32,963 nt of DNA from Euryarchaeota archaeon UBA62 (lineage in GTDB: Archaea > Thermoplasmatota > Poseidoniia > Poseidoniales > Thalassarchaeaceae): the NCBI GenBank assembly GCA_002502095.1, contig DAPJ01000017.1, positions 6,314 through 39,276 of the forward strand, written 5' to 3'. Below, piece by piece: positions 1 through 7,251 of the stretch (the stretch's first letter is position 1; each line of letters begins with the position of its first letter). A model generated the notes under the pieces. The model did no database searches and was not told the DNA's origin. It saw only the letters and a list, made by a program, of their open reading frames with translations. The position numbers and the translations under genes are program-made.

Positions 1-1089
1 GGTGCAGGGGCCGCAGGTATCGGAGTAGGGATTGCAATTGCACATGCTGGAATTGAGAGCCTACTAATTGTAGACCGTGAGACTGTTGGCCATTCTTTTT
101 CTTCATGGCCCGATGAGACGCGTTTCATCACACCATCATTCCCAAGTAACTCAATAGGGATGCTGGATCTAAACTCAATAGCGATCGGTATTTCTCCAGC
201 TTTTAGTATGAAAGTTGAACATCCTACTGGTAAAGAATATGCTGAACATTTGCGAGACATATCAGATTTTTTCGAACTCCCAATCCGAGAAAAAACGGAT
301 GTGATGAATATTGAGAAAATTGAAGGCTTGTTCCACTTAGAAACCAAAGAAGAGACATTACTAGCAAAAAATGTCATATGGGCGGCTGGTGAATATCAAT
401 ATCCTCTTTTAGATGGATTTGCAGGAAGTGAGTTATGTCGCCATACTTCGACTGTTCCTAGCTACAACAAGCTAGAGGGGGATGACTTCCTGATAATAGG
501 CGGTTATGAGAGTGGCATTGATGCCGCTGTACATCTCTCAAATATGAACAAAAAAGTCAGGTTATTCGACTTAAATGCCCCTTGGCTTGAGGAAACATCG
601 GATCCCAGTGTTGCATTGTCAACCTTCTCTTTTGAGCGTATGAACAATACTAGTTTTGAACAGAACACGAAACTATTCCCTCATACGCCAGTAAAATCTG
701 TATCAGTAGAGGATGGAGTTTATGTTCTAAAGACTCAGGACGGTCAAACATTTAGCTCAACAACTCAGCCGTTGCTGGCTGGAGGATTCTCTGGCAGTCA
801 CAAATTTGTCTCCCATCTATTCGATGAAAGAGAGGATGGTTTTCCTGAGCTAAATGAGAGTGACGAGTCAACGGTAGTTCCCGGCATGTTTCTCTGTGGT
901 CCCTCGGTCCGTCATGATGGTCATATTTTTTGTTTCATTTTCAAATTCCGTCAGCGATTTGCTATCGTGGCACAGGCGATCGCCTCTTCACTGGATATTC
1001 CAACTGATGAGTTTGTTGAGGCCTACAAAAGCTGGGGGATGTATCTTGATGACTTGTCGTGCTGTGGACAGGAGTGTCTTACATGTTAA
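1..1089 (+). CDS. FAD/NAD(P)-dependent flavoprotein (CzcO/monooxygenase-like), 5' end cut
   Basis: The frame is open from the first base. The first residues, GAGAAGIGVG, are the GxGxxG loop of an N-terminal FAD-binding Rossmann fold, so only a few residues are missing at the window edge. An acidic strand end (LLIVDRE) follows. A second dinucleotide-binding motif (FLIIGGYESGIDAA) lies near 490-530, as expected for an NAD(P) domain, and a late GMFLCGPSVRHDG segment matches the second FAD contact. This layout fits two-Rossmann flavoproteins of the CzcO/flavin monooxygenase group (COG2072-like). The substrate cannot be told. The C-terminus is cysteine-rich (CCGQECLTC), which suggests a redox-active or metal-binding tail. 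The stop overlaps the start of the next gene by 7 bases, so the two are probably co-translated. The family call is fairly safe; the function is unknown. Confidence 0.8.
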   Translation, partial: GAGAAGIGVGIAIAHAGIESLLIVDRETVGHSFSSWPDETRFITPSFPSNSIGMLDLNSIAIGISPAFSMKVEHPTGKEYAEHLRDISDFFELPIREKTDVMNIEKIEGLFHLETKEETLLAKNVIWAAGEYQYPLLDGFAGSELCRHTSTVPSYNKLEGDDFLIIGGYESGIDAAVHLSNMNKKVRLFDLNAPWLEETSDPSVALSTFSFERMNNTSFEQNTKLFPHTPVKSVSVEDGVYVLKTQDGQTFSSTTQPLLAGGFSGSHKFVSHLFDEREDGFPELNESDESTVVPGMFLCGPSVRHDGHIFCFIFKFRQRFAIVAQAIASSLDIPTDEFVEAYKSWGMYLDDLSCCGQECLTC

Positions 1090-1313
1090 CAGAAAAAGGT
1101 GATATTCAGGAAGTTAAGGGATTTGAAACCTTTCCTGAACAGACCCGTCTCAGTAAAATGATGAGAATGGAATGGATAGGACAAACGCTAGCAAGTCTTT
1201 TTTGGATTGTCAGTGTATTTGCTTATGGTGGCCCGGAAGGACTCGGAGATTGGTTACAACTGATGGCTGCATCTTCTTGGATGCTTTCTAACATCGCTTC
1301 AATAATGAAGTGA
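1083..1313 (+). CDS. Small two-helix membrane protein, unknown function
   Basis: This is a 76-residue protein starting at ATG 1083, inside the last codons of the flavoprotein. A longer version from 1059 is possible, but it would overlap the upstream gene by 31 bases. About 30 polar N-terminal residues are followed by two hydrophobic stretches, EWIGQTLASLFWIVSVFAYG and GDWLQLMAASSWMLSNIASI. Each could span the membrane, and both are rich in tryptophan, alanine and serine. I do not recognise a named family. The tight overlap suggests a partner of the flavoprotein, perhaps anchoring it at the membrane, but that is inference. It ends only 18 bases before the convergent oxidoreductase gene, leaving no room for two separate terminators. 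Confidence 0.7.
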   Translation: MLTEKGDIQEVKGFETFPEQTRLSKMMRMEWIGQTLASLFWIVSVFAYGGPEGLGDWLQLMAASSWMLSNIASIMK

Positions 1314-1331
1314 TACAGCCTTCAGTAAGCA

Positions 1332-3590
1332 TTAGGATCTGAGTGAGATTGAGATTTCAATCCATTTAGAGGTGGGGGTGTTACTACCTTCCGCTGTACT
1401 CTCTAGAGGAACTAGAACATTTGCCTCTGGGAAGTATGAGCATAGATTACCTCTAGGTATGTCATAGGGAACTACCTTCCACCTCTCTGAGCATATCTTC
1501 CTCTCTCCCCAATGACTAGTCAAATCCACCTCTTGACCGGGCGATGCTCCGATTTCTAGCATGTCCTTCTTATTCATCATCACCACCCTCCTAGCGTTGT
1601 ATATCCCCCTATACCTGTCGTCCATCCCATATATCGTAGTGTTATACTGGTCATGACTTCGAACTGTCATCATAATGAATCTCTCATCATTGACTTTTCT
1701 ATCTGGAAGATCATGACAGAAGAATTGTGCCTTCCCTGAGGGAGTGTTCCAAGTTGGTCCATCCCTAGGGCCATTAGGAAGATAGAAGCCACCCTTTGAA
1801 CGAACCCTGGAGTTATAGTTTTCAAATCCGGGAATACATCTGGAAATGAGGTATCTAGTATTCTCATGATCGTGATAAACATTCCAGTCAAGAGGTCCGT
1901 TTGGATATAGTCCGTGCCCAATCCTACAAACTATCTCAGGCTCTGAAAGTAGGGCGTCGGAAGCTGGTTCCAGTGTCCCCTTACTAGAGTGAACCAGTCC
2001 CATTGAGTTCTCAACTGTGACGAATCCCCCTGGATCAATTTCCGTTCTGCCTAGGCACGGAAGTATCAGAGCCTCCCTACCGGTAACTAGGTGTGAACGA
2101 TTCAACTTAGTAGAAATCTGTACTGTAAGGCCGATGTTTCTGATAGCTTCGGCAACCCTCTGGGTGTCTGACATAGCTGAAATTAGGTTCCCTCCGAGAG
2201 CCATGTAAACCCCTACTTCCCCCTTCAATGAGGCTTGAATAAACTCGACAACATCATACCCCCTCTTTCTCGGCATGGGTATTCCAGTCTCCCTCTCACA
2301 TGCTGAGAGAAACTCCTCGCTAGGGTGGTGATTGATTCCAACGGTACGGTCTCCCTGTACGTTGGAGTGACCCCTGACCGGACAAGCACCAGCACCCGGC
2401 TTTCCGAAATGCCCCCCAACTAGTAGAAGATTGGATATTTCCTGTATGACAGCGACACTGTTCTTATGCTGAGTTAGACCCATGGCCCAGCACACGATCA
2501 TTCGCTTTGATTTTGCAATAGCGTTGCCAACTCTCTCTATACTTTCTCGGTTGATTCCTGATTGTTCTACAATTTCATCCCAGCTAGCTGAATTAATATG
2601 CCTCTGCCAATTGTCGAATCCCATCGTATTACTTGAGACAAAATCGGAGTCCACGGATCCCTCTGCTAGTACTACCTTTGCGAATCCCTGCAATAATGCC
2701 GCGTCACCACCGATTCTGACGGGCAAGTGCTCATCCGCGATTTGTGCTCCTCTTCCGAGTAGATGAAGCGGTTTCTGCGGATGCTTGAATCTCTTCATTG
2801 CTGTCTCTTCCAAGGGGTTGATACTGACCACTGATCCTCCGTTCTCCCTACATCCGGCTAGAGCCGTCAACATCCTCGGATGGTTCGTACCCGGATTCTG
2901 TCCTATTACTAGTATAAGATCAGCTTCATCGAAGCAAGAGAGCTTGACAGTTCCCTTTCCTATGCCGATTGAATTGGATAATGCGACACCACTAGATTCG
3001 TGACACATGTTACTACAATCTGGTAGGTTGTTCGTACCTATTTGTCTAGCTAGTGTTCCCCATAGAAAGGCTGCCTCATTGGAGGCACGTCCACTCGTGT
3101 AGAAAACCACCTCGTCCGGACTATTCGTATCCCTTACTCTTGATGAGATAATCTCAATAGCATCTTTCCAGTCGATTTTCTCATAATATTCAGATCCCTC
3201 TCTCAAGTACATTGGGTGAGTAATCCTACCCATCTTATCTAGTTCCATATCAGTCATCTTTGATAGCTCTGTTACTGAAGATTCCATTAGATTATCAGGA
3301 GTTACCCGCTTGTTAGTCGCCTCTGTGACGAACGCCTTTGCTCCGTTCTCACAAAATTCGAAGGTGCTCCTGTGATTATCAGGATCAGGCCATGCACAAC
3401 CGGGACAGTCATATCCATCGAATCTGTTCACTGACAGCATTGTCCGGAGGGTTTTCTTGAGTCCTGCCTGTTCCAATCCGATGGAGAATGACTTCTGAAC
3501 ACCGACTATTCCTGCCGCTGTATTCTTTGGCTTACCGATTCTAAGTTTCTCCTCAACTATCGGAGGTAACGCTCTAGAGTCGCGAGGCAC
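1332..3590 (-). CDS. YdeP-type molybdopterin oxidoreductase (formate dehydrogenase alpha-like)
   Basis: This closely resembles E. coli YdeP and the FdhF-like alpha family along its whole length. Shared blocks include DCPGCAWPDPDNH, ENGAKA, FYTSGRASNEAAFL, GQNPGTNHPRML, PVRGHSNVQGDRTVGI, ATKLNRSH-type and TVRSHDQYNTTIYGMDDRYRG, all molybdopterin guanine dinucleotide-binding segments. The probable molybdenum ligand is Cys196 in NMCHE, where E. coli FdhH has selenocysteine. Only three N-terminal cysteines of an iron-sulfur site are visible (C62, C65, C80), as in YdeP. The start is uncertain. The longest form starts at TTG 3695 but overlaps the upstream gene by 68 bases; GTG 3590 gives 752 residues and keeps all conserved parts. 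No electron-transfer subunit, FdhD or transporter lies nearby. The physiological substrate is unknown even in E. coli, where YdeP is linked to acid resistance, so formate activity should not be assumed. Confidence 0.9.
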   Translation of the reverse strand: MPRDSRALPPIVEEKLRIGKPKNTAAGIVGVQKSFSIGLEQAGLKKTLRTMLSVNRFDGYDCPGCAWPDPDNHRSTFEFCENGAKAFVTEATNKRVTPDNLMESSVTELSKMTDMELDKMGRITHPMYLREGSEYYEKIDWKDAIEIISSRVRDTNSPDEVVFYTSGRASNEAAFLWGTLARQIGTNNLPDCSNMCHESSGVALSNSIGIGKGTVKLSCFDEADLILVIGQNPGTNHPRMLTALAGCRENGGSVVSINPLEETAMKRFKHPQKPLHLLGRGAQIADEHLPVRIGGDAALLQGFAKVVLAEGSVDSDFVSSNTMGFDNWQRHINSASWDEIVEQSGINRESIERVGNAIAKSKRMIVCWAMGLTQHKNSVAVIQEISNLLLVGGHFGKPGAGACPVRGHSNVQGDRTVGINHHPSEEFLSACERETGIPMPRKRGYDVVEFIQASLKGEVGVYMALGGNLISAMSDTQRVAEAIRNIGLTVQISTKLNRSHLVTGREALILPCLGRTEIDPGGFVTVENSMGLVHSSKGTLEPASDALLSEPEIVCRIGHGLYPNGPLDWNVYHDHENTRYLISRCIPGFENYNSRVRSKGGFYLPNGPRDGPTWNTPSGKAQFFCHDLPDRKVNDERFIMMTVRSHDQYNTTIYGMDDRYRGIYNARRVVMMNKKDMLEIGASPGQEVDLTSHWGERKICSERWKVVPYDIPRGNLCSYFPEANVLVPLESTAEGSNTPTSKWIEISISLRS

Positions 3591-3627
3591 GCCAGTTCGT
3601 ACCCGTGATAGTTCAAATCGCTTGGCA

Positions 3628-4221
3628 TCAAGTATGACTGGCGATATCGTTTTCTGATTGATTGAACATACTTCGTCTAACCAGTAGCAATGCAACCAGA
3701 ATAGTGAAGAAAATTGCTAGAATAGGGAATAATAGGGCGATTAATGCAAGAGCCACGCTAGCTATATTTTCACCTGTGGCAACTACAGGATTTGCTACTC
3801 CCAAGGTAAATGTAGAGCTGATTCCCCTAGCGGCTACTGTGGCTGTCTGGATAGTGGCTGACATCCCCCCTCCAGCTACTATGGCTACGGCCCACTGTAT
3901 GATAGGGTCGCTTCCCTCCAGAGAGATTGCAGTCATCCCTATTCCCGCAACAACTGCCGCTGGTGTGGCTAGGGTATCTAGGAGGTTATCTACCAGGGGG
4001 ACATAGTATGCGGAGAATTCAGCTATCATTGCTATTCCTAGAATGATTATCGCTGGTGTTGATGTGAAAAACTCAAACTGCGTCCCTATTAGTTCGATAT
4101 CGACTACGCCTGATCTAACTGAAAGTGCCAATAGGAACGGGGGCAAGAAGACACGGAATCCGGAAGCTGCTGCTAGGCTCACACCCATGAAGGCAGCAAT
4201 GGCTACAGTGAAGCCCTCCAT
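3628..4221 (-). CDS. DUF4126 family membrane protein
   Basis: This 197-residue integral membrane protein begins MEGFTVAIAAFMGVSLAAASGFR. The SGFRVFLPPFLL motif, the later EFSAYYVPLVDNLLD motif and the TPAAVVAGIGM helix are the signature of DUF4126, a family found in bacteria and archaea with no assigned function. Four to five hydrophobic helices are visible, the last (ALIALLFPILAIFFTILVALLLV) followed by a short charged tail. The start is ATG 4221. An A/T-rich element centred about 26 bases upstream and the lack of a Shine-Dalgarno motif suggest a leaderless transcript. The gene lies 39 bases after the biotin carrier gene and 37 bases before GTG 3590 of the oxidoreductase. The function is unknown, and neighbours give no strong hint. 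Confidence 0.85.
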   Translation of the reverse strand: MEGFTVAIAAFMGVSLAAASGFRVFLPPFLLALSVRSGVVDIELIGTQFEFFTSTPAIIILGIAMIAEFSAYYVPLVDNLLDTLATPAAVVAGIGMTAISLEGSDPIIQWAVAIVAGGGMSATIQTATVAARGISSTFTLGVANPVVATGENIASVALALIALLFPILAIFFTILVALLLVRRSMFNQSENDIASHT

Positions 4222-4224
4222 GTT

Positions 4225-4257
4225 GACCGGATTGAATGGTCTGATATTAATCCGGTC
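4225..4257. repeat. Perfect 9-bp inverted repeat around a TATA-like element
   Basis: GACCGGATT (4225-4233) and its exact reverse complement AATCCGGTC (4249-4257) are separated by 15 bases. The pair lies between the biotin carrier stop and the DUF4126 ATG, with the TATA-like element inside it and one arm ending just upstream of the start codon. It could be a regulator-binding operator or an RNA hairpin that ends the carboxylase transcript. There is no T tract after it, which favours the operator reading. The symmetry is seen directly; the role is inferred. Confidence 0.6.
4244..4250 (-). promoter_or_regulatory. Probable TATA box for the DUF4126 gene
   Basis: The minus strand reads TTAATAT, centred about 26 bases upstream of the A of ATG 4221. 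That is the spacing expected between an archaeal TATA box and a transcription start at the first codon, so the mRNA would be leaderless. No GGTGAT-type ribosome site precedes this ATG, unlike many neighbours. The call rests on position and A/T content only. Confidence 0.4.
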
Positions 4258-4260
4258 TAA

Positions 4261-4761
4261 TCAATCGCCCAATTCTACCAAAACTGAGCCCATGTCGACT
4301 CTTTCTCCCTGATTGAAATTTATGGAAATGACCTCTCCTGCCTTTGGGGCTAAGATCCTGTGCTCCATCTTCATAGCCTCCATAGTCATCAATGGCTGTC
4401 CTTCACGCACTCTCTGGCCCTCTCGTACCATCACATCCAGCACGGTCCCAGGCATTGGAGCTGAGAGTCCCCCTTCCATCTTATCCGATGACTTGACTCC
4501 CTTTTCTAACTCGGAAATTGTGAAAATATCTCCATCGTAGTGTATCCACCATTTATCTCCGACTTTAGCAACATGAGCAAATCTGAGATTGCCGTTTATG
4601 TCAACTGAAACCCTTGACCTGTCATCTAAATTTGAAATAATCACCTCAGGTAATTCTGTATCTTGCCCGTCAATATTGATTGAGGACACAGTAATTAAGC
4701 CGTCTCTCTCAGCTAGATCGATAGAGAATATCTCATCTATATCAGATATTTTCCAATCCAT
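4261..4761 (-). CDS. Biotin carboxyl carrier protein of acyl-CoA carboxylase
   Basis: This 166-residue protein has a C-terminal biotinyl (lipoyl-like) domain from about residue 98. It shows the sequence APMPGTVLDVMVREGQRV and the attachment motif MEAMKMEH, with Lys131 the expected biotinylation site. The N-terminal 95 residues, including DKWWIHYDGDIFTI, resemble the BT linker domain that holds the carrier in methylcrotonoyl- and propionyl-CoA carboxylase alpha subunits. Together with the next gene upstream it therefore equals one split alpha chain. It starts at ATG 4761, preceded by a GGTGAT ribosome site, 8 bases after the biotin carboxylase stop. It carries carboxybiotin from the biotin carboxylase to the carboxyltransferase. 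Its operon partners favour methylcrotonoyl-CoA as substrate. Confidence 0.93.
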   Translation of the reverse strand: MDWKISDIDEIFSIDLAERDGLITVSSINIDGQDTELPEVIISNLDDRSRVSVDINGNLRFAHVAKVGDKWWIHYDGDIFTISELEKGVKSSDKMEGGLSAPMPGTVLDVMVREGQRVREGQPLMTMEAMKMEHRILAPKAGEVISINFNQGERVDMGSVLVELGD

Positions 4762-4764
4762 TTA

Positions 4765-4770
4765 ATCACC
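4765..4770 (-). promoter_or_regulatory. Shine-Dalgarno GGTGAT of the biotin carrier gene
   Basis: The minus strand reads GGTGAT, three bases and then ATG 4761. It pairs with AUCACC near the 3' end of archaeal 16S rRNA. It overlaps the stop codon of the biotin carboxylase gene, suggesting translational coupling. Confidence 0.65.
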
Positions 4771-6323
4771 TATGGAAGTCTCCTAGAGAGTGTTATGAAA
4801 GGATCATATGCATGTCCCGAGTGATCGTCCAGCATTCTTGAGTTTGTATTCACTCCAGATTTTCCTGCTCCTAGTCTCTTGGCAGCAGAAGCGATAGCCA
4901 CCAAAACCTTTGGATCTGAGTTTTCACTGATGAACTCTGTCATTGGAGCATTATCAAGGAAATCGGTAGTAATATTACCAGAGATGAAGGCTGGATGAGT
5001 AAGAGCGTTTCTCAAGAATCCGATATTCGTAGTCACCCCAAGAGCGACAAAAGATGACAGTGCTAGTTCCAATCTCCTGATAGCGGCCATCCTACTAGGT
5101 GCGTGAACAATTAGCTTAGCCAGCATTGGATCGAAGTTCACAGTAACCTCATCTCCTTCTTTGACTCCTGAGTCAACTCTAATCCCAGGTCCGGAAGGGG
5201 GTCTCCATAATGCCAATTTTCCGATGGCGGGCAGGAATCCTACTTTTGGATCCTCGGCATATATTCTAGCTTCTATTGAATGACCAGAAATACTCACAGA
5301 ATCTTGTGATATCCCAAGGGGAAGACCGGAAGCAATCTCAAGTTGCTTCTGAACCAAGTCTACTCCAGTAATCATCTCTGTGACCGGATGTTCGACCTGT
5401 AACCTAGTATTCATCTCCAGAAAGTAGAAATCACCATTTGATGAAAGAAGAAGCTCTACAGTACCAGCTCCAACATAGTCTACTGACTTTGCAGCCAGAA
5501 CGGCGGACTCGCCCATAGATTTTCTTAGCTCATCTGAAACTGCTGAAGATGGTGCCTCCTCGATTACCTTCTGATGTCTTCTTTGTAACGAGCAGTCTCT
5601 CTCGTTAAGATGGATACAATTGCCATATTTGTCCGCAAGAATCTGTATCTCAATATGTCTAGCGCCGGTTAGAAGCCTCTCGACATACACTGTTCCATCC
5701 CCAAAGGCTGCTGATGCCTCCCTTGCTGCCGCCTCATACTCGGTTCTGAGCATCTTTGGTTCTCTCACTATTCTCATGCCCTTGCCCCCTCCCCCGGCAC
5801 TGGCTTTCAGAAGAAGTGGATATCCGACCCTTGCAGCGACAGATGCCAGTGTCCCAAGATGGTCACTATCATCAGGAATGGCAACCTCATCTCCTGGAAT
5901 TACCGGTACTCCTGATTCTATCATTCTAGATCTAGCAGAAATCTTGTCTCCCATTGTCTCAATAGCTTCTGGAGAAGGGCCTATCCAAGTCATTCCAGAT
6001 TTCTTTACAGCCTCCGCGAATTCAGCCCTCTCTGATAGAAAACCGTAACCCGGATGTATTGCTTGCGCTCCGGAGGACTTAGCGGCCTCAATTATTGCCT
6101 CCGAGTTAAGATAGTTCTCAGAAAGACTATCTCCAGGAAGATAGATGGCTTGATTGGCAATCTCAGTGTGTAGTGAGTCTTTATCGGGTTCCGAATAAAT
6201 CGCAATTGCTCTCAAACCGGCCTCTTGAACGGCTTTGATTATTCTGACAGCTATCTCTCCCCTGTTTGCAACGAGTACAGTATCGAATGGATTAGGTGCA
6301 TCCTTCATCCATTCTGGTACCAT
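4770..6323 (-). CDS. Biotin carboxylase subunit of acyl-CoA (methylcrotonoyl-CoA) carboxylase
   Basis: This 517-residue biotin carboxylase uses ATP and bicarbonate to carboxylate biotin on the carrier protein. In order it shows the N-terminal domain start VLVANRGEIAVRI (about residue 16), HPGYGFLSE (90), the ATP-grasp glycine loop KASAGGGGKGMR (173-184), ERDCSLQRRHQK (241-252), the catalytic EMNTRLQVEHPVTE (303-316), and the C-terminal domain with ARIYAEDP. The length matches a stand-alone biotin carboxylase plus about 40 extra C-terminal residues, with no fused carrier; that is the next gene. ATG 6323 is supported by an upstream GAGGGGT ribosome site. It is 16 bases downstream of the hydratase gene. 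The reaction is certain; the acyl-CoA specificity is set by the carboxyltransferase and so is inferred. Confidence 0.95.
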   Translation of the reverse strand: MVPEWMKDAPNPFDTVLVANRGEIAVRIIKAVQEAGLRAIAIYSEPDKDSLHTEIANQAIYLPGDSLSENYLNSEAIIEAAKSSGAQAIHPGYGFLSERAEFAEAVKKSGMTWIGPSPEAIETMGDKISARSRMIESGVPVIPGDEVAIPDDSDHLGTLASVAARVGYPLLLKASAGGGGKGMRIVREPKMLRTEYEAAAREASAAFGDGTVYVERLLTGARHIEIQILADKYGNCIHLNERDCSLQRRHQKVIEEAPSSAVSDELRKSMGESAVLAAKSVDYVGAGTVELLLSSNGDFYFLEMNTRLQVEHPVTEMITGVDLVQKQLEIASGLPLGISQDSVSISGHSIEARIYAEDPKVGFLPAIGKLALWRPPSGPGIRVDSGVKEGDEVTVNFDPMLAKLIVHAPSRMAAIRRLELALSSFVALGVTTNIGFLRNALTHPAFISGNITTDFLDNAPMTEFISENSDPKVLVAIASAAKRLGAGKSGVNTNSRMLDDHSGHAYDPFITLSRRLP

Positions 6324-6339
6324 TTTTACCCCTCTTCAT

Positions 6340-7251
6340 TTATTCAGGGGACCAATCTGGAGGCCTTCTCTCCAGGAAAGCAGAAAGCCCCTCTTGACCT
6401 TCCTTGGACTCCCTCATCTCGCTTGTCTTTTCCAGTGTCCATGCCCTCAAATCTTCATCCGAACCTGTCCATCTATCAAACTCCAGAGTAAGTTTCTTTG
6501 ACTCGTAGACAGCCATTGGTCCTGTAGTCAGAAGATTTTCTATCAGCCCTCTGCAAGCCTCCTCGAAATTATTCTTATCTTCAACTAATTCATTCACCCA
6601 TCCAATTCTCAAAGCTTCTACTGAGTCGATCCTGCTTGCAAGCATTGATAGCCTCCTGAATTGGGAACTGCCTATCTTCCTGTACACATATGGGCCAATC
6701 ACGGCAGGTAGTATGCCTAGCTTCCCTTCTGAGAGTGCAATTCGAGTGCCAGGTTCAGCTATGACATGATCAGCGCACGAAACAAGTCCAGCACCACCTC
6801 CTAATGCGACCCCTTGTACACAACAAATAGTGAAGCATGGATGTGACCAGAGTGAGTTAAACAAGGTATCCAGTCTTTTTGAGTCCCTTCTGTTCTCCTC
6901 TGGGCTGGCTGCTCCCGCGTCTCTCATCATATTCACATCTGCACCGGCACAGAAATGCTTACCCTCTGATTTCAAGACTAATGCTCTGAAGTATGGCGTT
7001 CCATTTGAATCATCTAGACAGTTATTTTTAGCGACTGACCTCGATGAGGTCCAAGCGAATAAATCAATCAATTCAGATATTAGTTGTGCGTTAAGAGCAT
7101 TGAATACCTCTTTTCTAGAAATGGTAATTATTGCAACTGGACCCTCTATTTCGAGATAGCAGAGCTCCTTTTTCGGGACTTCATCGCTAATTGTTTTCGC
7201 TATAATTTCACATCCTGAATACTCCAAACTTGTTATCTGGAAGCTCGGCAT
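6340..7251 (-). CDS. Enoyl-CoA hydratase/isomerase, probable methylglutaconyl-CoA hydratase (LiuC type)
   Basis: This crotonase-fold protein has the oxyanion-hole segment GKHFCAGADVNMM and the second oxyanion region ALGGGAGLVSCADHVIA. The glutamate usually found in GGGxEL is a glycine here (GGGAGL), while the second catalytic glutamate is kept (LSEGKLGILPAVIGPYV). That GGGxGL plus PAVIxPYV pattern is typical of LiuC-type methylglutaconyl-CoA hydratases and not of fatty-acid hydratases. It sits directly after a methylcrotonoyl-CoA carboxyltransferase, giving the next step of leucine breakdown, 3-methylglutaconyl-CoA to HMG-CoA. ATG 7251 overlaps the upstream gene by 44 bases; TTG 7227 would reduce the overlap to 20 and still keep the fold, which begins near LEIEGPVAIITI. 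A roughly 15-residue loop after NALNAQLISELIDLF is longer than usual. Confidence 0.88.
   Translation of the reverse strand: MPSFQITSLEYSGCEIIAKTISDEVPKKELCYLEIEGPVAIITISRKEVFNALNAQLISELIDLFAWTSSRSVAKNNCLDDSNGTPYFRALVLKSEGKHFCAGADVNMMRDAGAASPEENRRDSKRLDTLFNSLWSHPCFTICCVQGVALGGGAGLVSCADHVIAEPGTRIALSEGKLGILPAVIGPYVYRKIGSSQFRRLSMLASRIDSVEALRIGWVNELVEDKNNFEEACRGLIENLLTTGPMAVYESKKLTLEFDRWTGSDEDLRAWTLEKTSEMRESKEGQEGLSAFLERRPPDWSPE

Noticed and set aside
1332..3590. Selenocysteine formate dehydrogenase
   Set aside because: The ligand position is a plain cysteine codon, there is no in-frame TGA, and the sequence matches the YdeP group.
5620..6048. Open plus-strand frame of 142 codons inside the biotin carboxylase gene
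   Set aside because: It is antisense to a clear conserved enzyme, has no recognisable protein pattern, and comes from codon bias of the real gene.
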